DNA of 21,072 nt from Paulinella micropora (taxonomy: Eukaryota; Cercozoa; Imbricatea; Euglyphida): positions 1,358,782-1,379,853 of the forward strand of contig BJOX01000002.1 in NCBI GenBank assembly GCA_009731375.1. Reading direction: 5' to 3'. Each line of letters begins with the position of its first letter. Within the stretch, counting starts at the first letter, position 1. A program made the translations under genes and the position numbers. Under the pieces are notes generated by a model. The model made no database searches and was not told where the DNA came from. It worked only from the letters and a program-made list of their open reading frames with translations. Below are positions 1 to 7,452 of the stretch, in pieces.

Positions 1-786
1 TAACTCATCATCAACACTTGAAACATAAAGAAAATTAAATCTCTCCTTTGTTGCTTCGTGATACTTTTGAAGAAAGTAATCAAAATCAAAAGATAAGTCT
101 AAGTGTTTATACACGAGTTCCATTTTGTCCTGAGATTGGGCTGGAAAGATTAATAAATAATCTAACTGCTTTATGGCTTCTGGCCGTAGGTCGTTCAAAT
201 ACTGACTAGACATAATCACCTTACTTTTATAGTGTCTGTTCTTTTTTAACAAATCACTCACTGACTTGTCTCTCAATCCGCTACCTAAATCGTCCAAAAC
301 AAAAACAACCTCTGGCGAAATATACTTACTTGGTCTTTCTTTCGGTGCCTCCTTTATCTGTTTCTTTTCTTTTCCAAAGTATAAAAATTGTGGTTTCTCT
401 ATTTCCTCTTTGTCTTGTTTTACTTCTCCTTCTTGCTCTTCGTCTGGTTTATTCAGTTTGTCCATCTCGTAATCAATAATATTCACACCATCCGATTTAA
501 GAAAGGTATATACCGCCATTGGGTTGCCTCTGTTCTTAAAGTGCTTAACCATTGCTTTATAAATGTAGTCCTTGTGGATTGTTGAAGCGATAATAACGAT
601 ACGGGTTTTTCTGTCTGTTGTCCGTTTCAGTATTTCAAAGAGTGCTGTCGTCTTACCGCTCTTCTTACGGGCAAGTAGAAATATGTTGGCATACGGCTCA
701 TTGAATAATTTATAACCTTTTGCTTTTTTATCTCCGTTTCCGTCCTGCTTCACAGGCTTAACTTTGACATTGTTAATCTTCTCCAT
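1..786 (-). CDS. Packaging ATPase of the A32/FtsK-HerA type, partial (C-terminus outside window)
   Basis: This is probably the genome-packaging ATPase of a polinton-like virus, the motor that pumps DNA into the capsid. The frame is open from the ATG at 784-786 to the window edge, giving 262 codons without a stop, so the C-terminus is missing. A P-loop reads RKKSGKTT at residues 40-47 after a hydrophobic strand (NIFLLA). A Walker B strand reads VVFVLDD at residues 160-166. A sensor-like segment IMSSQYLNDL (191-200) resembles the post-Walker-B strand of A32-type packaging ATPases. A charged Lys/Glu insert (about 107-155) lies between the two Walker motifs. The next gene on the same strand starts upstream, across a 150-bp spacer with two hairpins. 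Family assignment rests on motif order and context. Another P-loop ATPase is possible but less likely beside an integrase and a fibre gene. Confidence 0.8.
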   Translation of the reverse strand, partial: MEKINNVKVKPVKQDGNGDKKAKGYKLFNEPYANIFLLARKKSGKTTALFEILKRTTDRKTRIVIIASTIHKDYIYKAMVKHFKNRGNPMAVYTFLKSDGVNIIDYEMDKLNKPDEEQEGEVKQDKEEIEKPQFLYFGKEKKQIKEAPKERPSKYISPEVVFVLDDLGSGLRDKSVSDLLKKNRHYKSKVIMSSQYLNDLRPEAIKQLDYLLIFPAQSQDKMELVYKHLDLSFDFDYFLQKYHEATKERFNFLYVSSVDDEL

Positions 787-936
787 GATATTTTAGAATT
801 ACGCTTCGTGCTGTCGCACTCTCTCTTATTCTAAAACATCGTTTTTTCTTTATGGTTTAAAATAAATCGGTGTTCGATGTTTATCAACAAACGGGAGTTG
901 CGGTAGCAACGAGAGTGTAGTTGATAAATATCATTA
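787..936 (-). terminator. Intergenic spacer with two hairpins, probable transcript-end signals
   Basis: Between the small gene at 937-1299 and the ATPase there are two inverted repeats. One has 9-bp arms at 880-888 and 920-928 (TTTATCAAC/GTTGATAAA), with an inner hairpin GTTGC-GGTA-GCAAC at 897-910. The other has 9-bp arms at 791-799 and 828-836 (TTTTAGAAT/ATTCTAAAA), just before the ATPase start. The first lies directly downstream of the stop at 937. Mimivirus and its virophage end transcripts at such hairpins; applying that here is inference. Confidence 0.45.
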
Positions 937-1299
937 TTACCCTAAAAACTCTAGGCATACAACAATTCGCCCCGCTAAATTTCCTGTGTCAATATTTCCG
1001 CTGTCGGTTTCAAGGACTTTAAATGTATATTGTCCGTCAGTCCATCCGACAACACCCAAATTATAACCGAGATTTGAAATGTTTGCTGTGGTGCTGTCCG
1101 CAAATGTTCCAATAATTCCAATTCTATCCATGTAAAGAATTCTGGTTTTGGTTTCGGTCTGGTCGTTCATATAGTGGATAAATTTTACATTCATTTTGGT
1201 GGGTGTGAATGACATTTGGATATTTTTATTAAATGTTTTGCTTCCTCCAGCAAAATCATTGCTCAGAAAAATAATCTTTTGGTATTTGTGCTCCGACAT
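937..1299 (-). CDS. Small unrecognised protein, possibly a virion component
   Basis: This 120-residue protein starts at the ATG at 1297-1299. I do not recognise it. It has no signal peptide or membrane segment. Alternating hydrophobic and polar stretches, such as KIIFLSNDF at 8-16 and KVLETDSGN in the last third, suggest a mostly beta-strand fold, ending in a hydrophobic strand (RIVVCLEFLG). It lies between the packaging ATPase and the fibre/membrane genes on the same strand, a position where polinton-like viruses keep structural genes. A minor virion protein is a reasonable guess but not shown. The start is separated by only 24 bases of AT-rich DNA from a divergent small gene, so the two probably share a promoter. 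Confidence 0.65.
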   Translation of the reverse strand: MSEHKYQKIIFLSNDFAGGSKTFNKNIQMSFTPTKMNVKFIHYMNDQTETKTRILYMDRIGIIGTFADSTTANISNLGYNLGVVGWTDGQYTFKVLETDSGNIDTGNLAGRIVVCLEFLG

Positions 1300-1323
1300 T
1301 GTTTATATATTGTGTAATATATT
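1300..1323. promoter_or_regulatory. Shared AT-rich divergent promoter
   Basis: The whole 24-bp gap between two divergent start codons is TATA-like (TTTATATATTG followed by AATATATT). The same AATATATTA core appears before the fibre and charged-protein genes (4679-4730), and a shorter AATATAT before the integrase (5259-5267). It is probably the viral promoter element. Confidence 0.4.
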
Positions 1324-1575
1324 ATGTTATTAATATTATTATTTATGTGGTCTGTGTTAGGACGGACGGCCTGCGACTTTTACTCACGGATAAGCGAAAA
1401 AAAGAATGAGAGTTGTGCTTATTGTATAAAGCAAGGAATAGAAAGTAAATTTAAATGTGTGTATAAGCCAATGTCAGATTGGTGTATTAGTTTTGATGAA
1501 GCCATTCCTTTAATGTGTTCGGGTAGTGATGCTTCTTGGTATAAAATCCACTTATACGAGTGCTCACTTCTTTGA
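1324..1575 (+). CDS. Small cysteine-rich protein with N-terminal signal peptide
   Basis: An 83-residue protein on the opposite strand from its neighbours. The N-terminus (MLLILLFMWSVLG) is a clear hydrophobic signal sequence or signal anchor, probably followed by cleavage near residues 13-16. The mature part has seven cysteines, at residues 17, 31, 34, 45, 54, 65 and 80, including a CAYC pair, which suggests a disulphide-bonded secreted or virion-surface protein. It starts 24 bases from a divergent gene and its last 12 bases overlap the end of the convergent membrane-protein gene. I do not recognise a family. The signal sequence, cysteine pattern, tight packing and promoter-like spacer support a real gene, but its short length leaves some doubt. 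Confidence 0.55.
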   Translation: MLLILLFMWSVLGRTACDFYSRISEKKNESCAYCIKQGIESKFKCVYKPMSDWCISFDEAIPLMCSGSDASWYKIHLYECSLL

Positions 1576-1905
1576 AGAAGGTGATGGAAGGCAAATGCCA
1601 ATCAATAGTGTTAGGATTCCGACATAAGTATTAGCAACCTCACAAGGCAAGTTCTTTTCAGATAGCCTTACGATACAAAGGGTTATAATGGAGATAATGA
1701 TACCCATTTGAAATAAGTATTTAATAAGTCGGCTGTCAGTTGGTCTGTTTGTTATACAACAACAATTCCAGTTATCTTCCAATTCGTGCTCTACTTTTTT
1801 TTCCTCATTCTTCAATGAAATGTCTAAAACACGATTTTTCAACTCTGGTGTTAGTTCGCCGTCTATTTCAATGACTGGCGGTGGGGGGTGTAATCTAGGA
1901 GGCAT
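1564..1905 (-). CDS. Small two-helix membrane protein
   Basis: A 113-residue protein with a proline-rich start (MPPRLHPPPP), a charged region to about residue 45, a CCC motif at 48-50 that could be acylated, and two hydrophobic helices at about 63-80 and 90-107. The short C-terminal tail is LPSPSSKK. The ATG at 1903-1905 lies inside the last codons of the fibre gene, overlapping it by 11 bases, so the two are probably co-transcribed with the fibre first. The protein could sit in a virion membrane or act in host-membrane disruption, but nothing in the sequence decides this. I do not recognise a named family. Confidence 0.65.
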   Translation of the reverse strand: MPPRLHPPPPVIEIDGELTPELKNRVLDISLKNEEKKVEHELEDNWNCCCITNRPTDSRLIKYLFQMGIIISIITLCIVRLSEKNLPCEVANTYVGILTLLIGICLPSPSSKK

Positions 1906-4678
1906 TAGTAGAAAATACGACTGCTCGGATTTCTGCTAGTTGGTTTGCTTGGTCTTGTAGTATATTCATAAGATTTTTATTTTCTTTTTCTAAATTAACT
2001 ACCTTTTCTGATAATTGTTGAACCGCCTTAATTAACGGGGCGATAAACTCGGAATAACCTATACCATAACCGACATCACCACTATCAACACATTTAACAT
2101 CTTCTGGATTAACACTCACACCTTTCAATTCGTATTCTTTTCTTTGCTTTGGACACGGAACCATAATTGTTTCTTTTATAAATCCGCCAAAATCTAGCAT
2201 ATCCATTTCTGTTAGTATTTCTTCTAATTCCTGTGCTATTAAGCCAGTCCTACATTTCTTGTTGTCATCAATCATACGATAGCAGACTGGATTTAACTTA
2301 TTAATAAAATCTAAGCCTAAACATTCCTTTATATCTTCTTTTTTTCTCTTGTCTGAATATTGAATTGGATTAGACAATACCCATAATTGCCCATCGCTTG
2401 CTCTTAATGACATTAAAGCAGTATTTGAATTATTCTCCCATATGAAACCACTCGTTGAAGAACCATTTACTCTAAATCTAATAGAATAAGAAGTTAATCC
2501 TCCACCTCCTCCTGCTGGTGCTGTTCCTCCACTTAATGATTTATTTGCCCCAGACTGGCTCATATAAATCCCCCAGTTTGAATCTCCAATGTCCCATACA
2601 AATATTCCTCTCGCATTCGTCCCGTCTGTTTGTCCTTGAATTGCTATTTTAGCCCCATTAGTTGATGCTGATGCCGTTGTTAGTGTGCCTGTGTATGTAA
2701 TTCCCGCATTTGCCGTAATCAATCCTTTTGTCCATAAAGTCCCGTTTGCCCCGTTTAATGACATTAACAATTGCTCTGCTGAATTTTCCCACACAAAACC
2801 CATTGTAGAATCATTAGCAACCCTAAACCGAAAACTATACGAACTAAAATCATTTCCTGAAACGGCTAAACCATTTGCCAAACTTCTAGTGTTTAGAGCC
2901 CCACCAGATGCTGCATAAATTCCCCAACTCGTATTTGTCGTATCCCATAGAAATATTCCTTTTGCATTTGTTCCGTCTGTTACTCCCTGAACTCCTATTT
3001 TCGCTCCACTGGTATTCGTTGCTGATGTTAGTGTGCCTGTATATGTAATTCCCGCATTTGCCGTTATCAATCCGCTTGCGGTTGCCGTTGTTGTTGATAT
3101 ACCCGCATTTGCCGTTATTAATCCACTCGCGGTTGCTGTTGTTGTTGATATACCCGCGGTTGAAGTAATTGTCGTTCCAGTTATTGTTCCGCCACTTGTT
3201 ATGTTGTTTGAGTTCATATCCAAAGCACCATAAAACCGCATGCCGCCAGCATTGTTAAAACGGACAATGTCAGACGAAGCACTTTTATTATCCAAAAGTT
3301 TTGAAATATAAAGTCCCGCCCCTTTTACATCAGCCGCTACATTCGTGAATACATAACCTCGTTGGTTTGCGGTTCCACTTGTAGCGGTATTTAGAGTAAA
3401 TAAGAAATACTGATAATCTCCTGATGTCTGTGAAAAGAATATATCTCCTCCATTTTGGTTTAATATCCTCGCCCCATTATATGTTATATTTCCACCATTA
3501 GTGATAGTTTGATTATTAAAATCAGCATTGTTCGTTAAAGTTAGATATTTTATCGTAGTGCTTGCCCCATTAAATGTTTTACTTCCTGTTATTGTTTGGT
3601 CGCCTGTTAGTTTTACATTTTGTCCGTCCAATGTGTCCGCATACCCTTTTGTCGCTCCGTCTGTTGATAATGTCGGAGTTCCAAGGTTGGCTATTTTGCT
3701 ACTATTACAATCTAGCCCCGAAGCATTTACCCAACCGACAATCGTCCCGTCAATAATAAAACTTATTTTTTTCGCAGAAATTTCAAAGTTGTAATATGTT
3801 GCTGTTTTCATATCCAAACTAGCAATTGACCCAATATTACTGGTAGAATTGAAAACGATAAATGTGCCCTTTGTTGTTGAATTGATTGAATTTCCCTTTA
3901 TTTCAACACCACTGCTATATGTCTTAATTCCTGCTATGGTTTGGTTTCCTGTTAGTTTGACATTTTGCCCGTCTAATGTATCTACATAACTTTTGTTTGC
4001 TCCGTCCGTTGTTGCTGATGGTGTGGCTAAGTTTGTTATTTTGTTGTTATTCAAAGATAGTGTAGTGCCAGTTGCGGTTATAATTAAAGTATTACCCGAA
4101 TATAACTCAACATANNNNNNNNNNNNNNNNNNNNNNNNNNNNNNNNNNNNNNNNNNNNNNNNNNNNNNNNNNNNNNNNNNNNNNNNNNNNNNNNNNNNNN
4201 NNNNNNNNNNNNNNNNNNNNNNNNNNNNNNNNNNNNNNNNNNNNNNNNNNNNNNNNNNNNNNNNNNNNNNNNNNNNNNNNNNNNNNNNNNNNNNNNNNNN
4301 NNNNNNNNNNNNNNNNNNNNNNNNNNNNNNNNNNNNNNNNNNNNNNNNNNNNNNNNNNNNNNNNNNNNNNNNNNNNNNNNNNNNNNNNNNNNNNNNNNNN
4401 NNNNNNNNNNNNNNNNNNNNNNNNNNNNNNNNNNNNNNNNNNNNNNNNNNNNNNNNNNNNNNNNNNNNNNNNNNNNNNNNNNNNNNNNNNNNNNNNNNNN
4501 NNNNNNNNNNNNNNNNNNNNNNNNNNNNNNNNNNNNNNNNNNNNNNNNNNNNNNNNNNNNNNNNNNNNNNNNNNNNNNNNNNNNNNNNNNNNTTTGTGTT
4601 GGTAAGGTCTAAGTTTTTTATGTCTAGACTATCAACAGCAATTTCTGATAAACCTAGTAAGGATTTATATTGCGACAT
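1895..4678 (-). CDS. Fibre protein with C-terminal peptidase S74 intramolecular chaperone
   Basis: A long fibre of about 927 residues; the true length is unknown because the 478-base gap at 4115-4592 falls near its N-terminus. After the gap come two copies of a fibre repeat with the motif TLDGQNVKLTG followed by QTI (around residues 230 and 345). A 17-residue tandem repeat containing GLITANAG follows, then two tandem copies of a domain of about 115 residues (about 537-650 and 651-770) sharing TDGTNA, GIF, WGIY and FRFRV/IRFRV motifs. The C-terminus starts with SDKRKK, where Ser775 and Lys780 have the five-residue spacing of the peptidase S74 self-cleaving dyad. GLIAQELEEI and a final coiled coil (about 883-917) follow. 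S74 domains trimerise the fibre and then cleave themselves off. The fibre probably binds the host cell surface. Confidence 0.85.
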   Translation of the reverse strand: MSQYKSLLGLSEIAVDSLDIKNLDLTNTXXXXXXXXXXXXXXXXXXXXXXXXXXXXXXXXXXXXXXXXXXXXXXXXXXXXXXXXXXXXXXXXXXXXXXXXXXXXXXXXXXXXXXXXXXXXXXXXXXXXXXXXXXXXXXXXXXXXXXXXXXXXXXXXXXXXXXXXXXXXXXXXXXXXXXXXXXXXXXXXYVELYSGNTLIITATGTTLSLNNNKITNLATPSATTDGANKSYVDTLDGQNVKLTGNQTIAGIKTYSSGVEIKGNSINSTTKGTFIVFNSTSNIGSIASLDMKTATYYNFEISAKKISFIIDGTIVGWVNASGLDCNSSKIANLGTPTLSTDGATKGYADTLDGQNVKLTGDQTITGSKTFNGASTTIKYLTLTNNADFNNQTITNGGNITYNGARILNQNGGDIFFSQTSGDYQYFLFTLNTATSGTANQRGYVFTNVAADVKGAGLYISKLLDNKSASSDIVRFNNAGGMRFYGALDMNSNNITSGGTITGTTITSTAGISTTTATASGLITANAGISTTTATASGLITANAGITYTGTLTSATNTSGAKIGVQGVTDGTNAKGIFLWDTTNTSWGIYAASGGALNTRSLANGLAVSGNDFSSYSFRFRVANDSTMGFVWENSAEQLLMSLNGANGTLWTKGLITANAGITYTGTLTTASASTNGAKIAIQGQTDGTNARGIFVWDIGDSNWGIYMSQSGANKSLSGGTAPAGGGGGLTSYSIRFRVNGSSTSGFIWENNSNTALMSLRASDGQLWVLSNPIQYSDKRKKEDIKECLGLDFINKLNPVCYRMIDDNKKCRTGLIAQELEEILTEMDMLDFGGFIKETIMVPCPKQRKEYELKGVSVNPEDVKCVDSGDVGYGIGYSEFIAPLIKAVQQLSEKVVNLEKENKNLMNILQDQANQLAEIRAVVFSTNAS
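3051..3152. repeat. 51-bp tandem repeat inside the fibre gene
   Basis: Two near-identical 51-bp units start at 3051 and 3102, with a partial third at 3153. Each encodes 17 residues of the fibre shaft, so repeat number changes would lengthen or shorten the shaft without breaking the frame. Confidence 0.75.
4115..4592. other. Assembly gap (478 N) inside the fibre gene
   Basis: All bases are N. The fibre frame is open on both sides in the same phase, so the gap size is compatible with one continuous gene. The gap probably holds more copies of the repeated shaft sequence. Confidence 0.95.
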
Positions 4679-4730
4679 AATATATTAATAATTATTAAAA
4701 AATACTAAAATATATTAATCTTAGTATAGA
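4679..4730. promoter_or_regulatory. AT-rich divergent promoter region
   Basis: This 52-bp spacer separates the divergent fibre and charged-protein genes. It is almost pure A/T and carries the AATATATTA core twice, at about 4679-4687 and 4709-4718. It probably drives transcription both ways. Confidence 0.45.
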
Positions 4731-5258
4731 ATGCCGTCCGCAGAAGCAAGTCGTAAGAATTGGGGTAAGGCTGTGGAAAGAATTAAGAGTAAAAAGCAAC
4801 ATAAGGTTGAAATAGCGAAAGAGAAATTAGCAAAATGCAGAAATGCTTATGTTGGTGATGATGAAGAGATGGAGGAAAAGATAAACCGCATGGCCGAAAT
4901 GGGTGTTGCTAGTGATATCATTAATGGAAAAGACCAAGATGATACACCAGAAGAAAGCAGTGAGAGCGATGAAGAATGTGATTTTACCGACATTATCGCT
5001 GAAAAGATGGCTAAGATGAAAATCAAAAGAGCGAAGGTAGAAACTAAGAGAACAAAGAAAAAGACTATTAAAAAAACTGAGCCTGAGCCTGAGCCTGATG
5101 AGAGCGAAAGCGAAAGTGAAGAAAGTGAAGAAGAACCTGTAAAGAAAAGTAAGGGTAAAAAGTCAAGCAGTGTAAGTGTAAAAGTATATAATCAATCTTC
5201 TGGTGGTGCTAAGAAAGAAAAAAATAATGATATTGAAAAATGTTTCTTAAAATTTTAA
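4731..5258 (+). CDS. Highly charged low-complexity protein, unrecognised
   Basis: A 175-residue protein with no recognised fold. The N-terminal 40 residues are basic and probably helical (KNWGKAVERIKSKKQHK). An acidic stretch follows (DDEEMEE, then EESSESDEE around 74-82), then a Lys-rich block KRTKKKTIKK at 106-115. After that come EPEPEPD and repeated SE dipeptides (about 118-135) and a final Lys-rich tail. Alternating acidic and basic blocks suggest a disordered DNA- or protein-binding protein, perhaps genome-condensing or a phosphorylated virion protein; this is inference. The integrase gene starts only 9 bases downstream on the same strand, so the two are probably expressed together. Confidence 0.65.
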   Translation: MPSAEASRKNWGKAVERIKSKKQHKVEIAKEKLAKCRNAYVGDDEEMEEKINRMAEMGVASDIINGKDQDDTPEESSESDEECDFTDIIAEKMAKMKIKRAKVETKRTKKKTIKKTEPEPEPDESESESEESEEEPVKKSKGKKSSSVSVKVYNQSSGGAKKEKNNDIEKCFLKF

Positions 5259-5267
5259 TAATATATC
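5259..5267 (+). promoter_or_regulatory. Short AT spacer before the integrase start
   Basis: The nine bases between the charged-protein stop and the integrase ATG read TAATATATC, close to the AATATATTA core seen before other genes in this block. The core itself starts in the preceding stop region. It may be a second promoter for the integrase. Confidence 0.25.
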
Positions 5268-6266
5268 ATGGATAATAAGCACACAAATCAGCAACAACAA
5301 CAAGAAACTCCTGAGCAGACTGAGAGAAAAGAAAAACTTGAAGAAGTGGCAGAGATACATTTTCAATCAAAGCCCGCTAAGATATGGAACACAATAACAT
5401 CACCAGAAGCAAAACCACTAAGTCAAGTATTTATTGATTTAATGGATATGTCAAAGGTTGCGACAAAGAAAGGTAATGCTAACTATAATTTTGGATTAGT
5501 TGCTATAGATGTCTATAGCCGTCGTGGGTGGATTGAACCAATTAAAAATAAAACTACAGGCTATGTTTTGGAAGGGTTAAAAAAAATATTTACTAAAAAA
5601 GTTCCTGAAAGAATTACTTCAGATAATGGCGGTGAGTTTAAGGGACAAGTCAGTGAATATTTCAGACAAAATAATATTGAACATAGAACTGTCCAAGTAG
5701 GCGATCACAGAACAATGGGCATAATTGATAGGTTTATTAGAACAATACGAAATGAATTAAACTTGATATGGGAATTTAATGAAAATTTTCAATGGGTTCC
5801 TATTATTCATGAGGTTGTTGATGCTTATAATAAAACATATCATACAACAATAAAGGCTGTACCAATTAATGTTTTTGAAGGAACCGAAAAAAACACTCAG
5901 GAAATCTACAGAAATCCTTTAATTAATGAATTCCCTAAAGGAACTAGAGTAAGAAAGGAATTAGAAAGAACTATTTTTTCTAAAGGGGACAAGCAATTCA
6001 GTAAAACTATATTCAAGGTTAAGGGCCGGAAAGGCTTCAAAGTTATCCTATCAGAAGAAGACTTAGTAAGACCGTCAGAATTATTAAAGACTAATGTTGA
6101 AGAGCACCATGAAGAAGAAGAACCGGCAGAGCAGTTGGCTGATAAAGTTAAACAAATTATTAAAGAGAAAAAAAATATTAATTTGTTAAAATCACTTGAG
6201 ATTAAACCGGAAAACATACGGAGTAGTCAAAGAACAAAAAAGAAAAAAGAAGTGTTAGATTTGTAA
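5268..6266 (+). CDS. Retrovirus-type (rve) integrase of a polinton-like virus
   Basis: A 332-residue integrase that would insert the viral DNA into the host genome. The RNase H-fold core runs from about residue 50 to 205. The first acidic position is Asp57 in VFIDLMDMS. AIDVYSRRGW (79-88) is the usual strand after it. The second is Asp119 in ITSDNGGEF. The third position, normally Glu in an ERF motif, is Asp154 in GIIDRFIRTIRNEL, so the catalytic set reads D, D, D with 34 residues between the last two. A C-terminal beta domain at about 222-275 has KGTRVR, FSKGDKQFSK and LVRPSELL, like Maverick and chromovirus integrases. A Gln-rich leader and a Lys/Glu-rich tail flank it. No N-terminal HHCC zinc domain is visible. 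The frame is intact. Confidence 0.88.
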   Translation: MDNKHTNQQQQQETPEQTERKEKLEEVAEIHFQSKPAKIWNTITSPEAKPLSQVFIDLMDMSKVATKKGNANYNFGLVAIDVYSRRGWIEPIKNKTTGYVLEGLKKIFTKKVPERITSDNGGEFKGQVSEYFRQNNIEHRTVQVGDHRTMGIIDRFIRTIRNELNLIWEFNENFQWVPIIHEVVDAYNKTYHTTIKAVPINVFEGTEKNTQEIYRNPLINEFPKGTRVRKELERTIFSKGDKQFSKTIFKVKGRKGFKVILSEEDLVRPSELLKTNVEEHHEEEEPAEQLADKVKQIIKEKKNINLLKSLEIKPENIRSSQRTKKKKEVLDL

Positions 6267-6291
6267 TTTAATTACACAATCATACATCCTT

Positions 6292-6312
6292 GTTTTCGAA
6301 GTAGACGAAAAC
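6292..6312. terminator. Hairpin between convergent genes
   Basis: A perfect 7-bp stem GTTTTCG/CGAAAAC with a 7-nt loop lies 26 bases after the integrase stop and 14 bases before the end of the convergent gene. It could end both transcripts. Confidence 0.45.
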
Positions 6313-6325
6313 AAAAAAACCATTA

Positions 6326-6776
6326 TTAGGCTTCTTCAGTTTGAAAGTAAGCCTTGTAAATAGTCAATGGGTCGAGGTCGTAATATGCACTGATTTTTAC
6401 AACATTATCCATCAAACGAAAAAGTTTTACAGAGTTATCAGGATAGACTGCGAGCCTGTAGTCGGGAATTTCGGTTAGACTTCAAAGGAGAATGGTAGCG
6501 ATAAATTGAAACCTCTGATCTTCCTTCCTTATTATCAACCCAGAAATTTGCAATTCCTGCTTCTCTGTCAATCTCATAATAGTACGTGTGTCCTATTTCT
6601 GGAATAGGTACTACACCAGCTGGGCGCCCACGACGAACCTTCCTTTCCATTCCAATTCCGAGCTCCCTCATTTTATTTTCAACATCAGCAACCTCAGGAT
6701 CTTGAGCAGGTCGAACTTGTGCTTGTTCGCCAACTGGTTCCTCCGCTGGTTCTGGTTGTCTTGCTTGCTGAGCCAT
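6326..6776 (-). pseudogene. Unrecognised protein with AT-hook-like motif, broken by a +1 frameshift
   Basis: The ATG at 6774-6776 opens a frame that ends soon after a shift near 6476. If one extra base is skipped there (plus-strand T at 6476), the reading frame continues for 49 more residues (starting TEIPDYRLAVYP, ending FQTEEA) to the stop at 6326-6328, making about 150 residues. The first third is Pro/Gln/Glu-rich. A basic KVRRGRPAG segment at about 46-54 resembles an AT-hook. The rest (HTYYYEIDRE, ANFWVD, VKLFRLMDN) looks like a small folded domain that I do not recognise. It converges with the integrase and may be the last or second-last gene of the viral element, or a host gene at the junction. 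The shift could be a mutation, an assembly error or programmed frameshifting. Confidence 0.5.
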
Positions 6777-6779
6777 CAC

Positions 6780-6821
6780 CTACCCACATATCAAAAAGCA
6801 CAAAAACACATATGTGGGTAG
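6780..6821. promoter_or_regulatory. Perfect 12-bp inverted repeat just upstream of a start codon
   Basis: Arms CTACCCACATAT (6780-6791) and ATATGTGGGTAG (6810-6821) are perfectly complementary with an 18-nt loop, three bases before the ATG at 6776. The loop contains AAAAAGCAC, which also pairs with GTGCTTTTT at about 6860-6868. It may be a regulatory operator or a 5' leader structure. Confidence 0.45.
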
Positions 6822-6993
6822 TGCCCGATAGCCGTTCTAATTATTTATATATCTATCATGTGCTTTTTACTAATGTTTTTTGTTTTTGACTACAAAAAAA
6901 CAAATGAATTATATTATCTTATGTGCGTGTGTGCCGTGTTGATTGAAGAGAGGTGAGCGGGTAGGCAGGCACCACACAACACAAACAAGACAA

Positions 6994-7452
6994 TTATACA
7001 TTATTATTTTCTAATCTTTTTTGATAAGTATTCCATTCGATCAATACATCGTCAAAAGATTTACCTCCTTGCTCTATTAGGTCTCTAGCATACATTTCTT
7101 CTTTCAAAGATAATGGTTGTTTTTTTGCTAACAACCAACTATCCAACAATTTCAGTTCCTTTTTCTTTTTCTCCTCATTCCTCTTTCGCTTTCTTTTTAA
7201 TTTATTAATATCGTTTTTTCTTTTATTATTTTCTTCAATAACTTCCAATCTTTCGTCAGCTGAATTTAAGCGAGAGTATAGTTCATCTATTATGTTTTCT
7301 ATTTCACTTTTTTTATTCTTTTGTATTTCAATTTTATCTTCAATCATTCTCTTATCTTTCTTCACTACTGATTCTGATTTATCTTCATAATATTCATTCC
7401 AATCCTTAGTCTCCACCCTAGTCGCTTCATCAACACTCTCGCTGTCGCTCAT
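6994..7452 (-). CDS. Coiled-coil basic protein, unrecognised
   Basis: A 152-residue protein that starts at the ATG at 7450-7452. The N-terminal 30 residues are acidic and Ser-rich. Residues about 33-102 form a long charged helix with heptad-like spacing, including a very basic stretch KLKRKRKRNEEKKKKEL at 84-100 that could be a nuclear localisation signal. The C-terminal part (SWLLAKKQPLSLKEEMYARD and DDVLIEWNTYQKRL) looks like a compact helical unit. No family is recognised. Its A/T-rich codon use matches the viral block, and it is separated from the preceding broken gene by 217 bases. I place it provisionally in the element, near its right end. Confidence 0.55.
   Translation of the reverse strand: MSDSESVDEATRVETKDWNEYYEDKSESVVKKDKRMIEDKIEIQKNKKSEIENIIDELYSRLNSADERLEVIEENNKRKNDINKLKRKRKRNEEKKKKELKLLDSWLLAKKQPLSLKEEMYARDLIEQGGKSFDDVLIEWNTYQKRLENNNV

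Noticed and set aside
2640-3160. Regular repeats that at first suggest a CRISPR-like array
   Set aside because: The repeats are in frame, encode a fibre shaft and duplicated domain, and have no unique equal-length spacers.
3993-4688. Long plus-strand frame across the gap
   Set aside because: It is open mostly because the gap is N, and it lies opposite the fibre gene, whose S74 domain and repeats are unmistakable.
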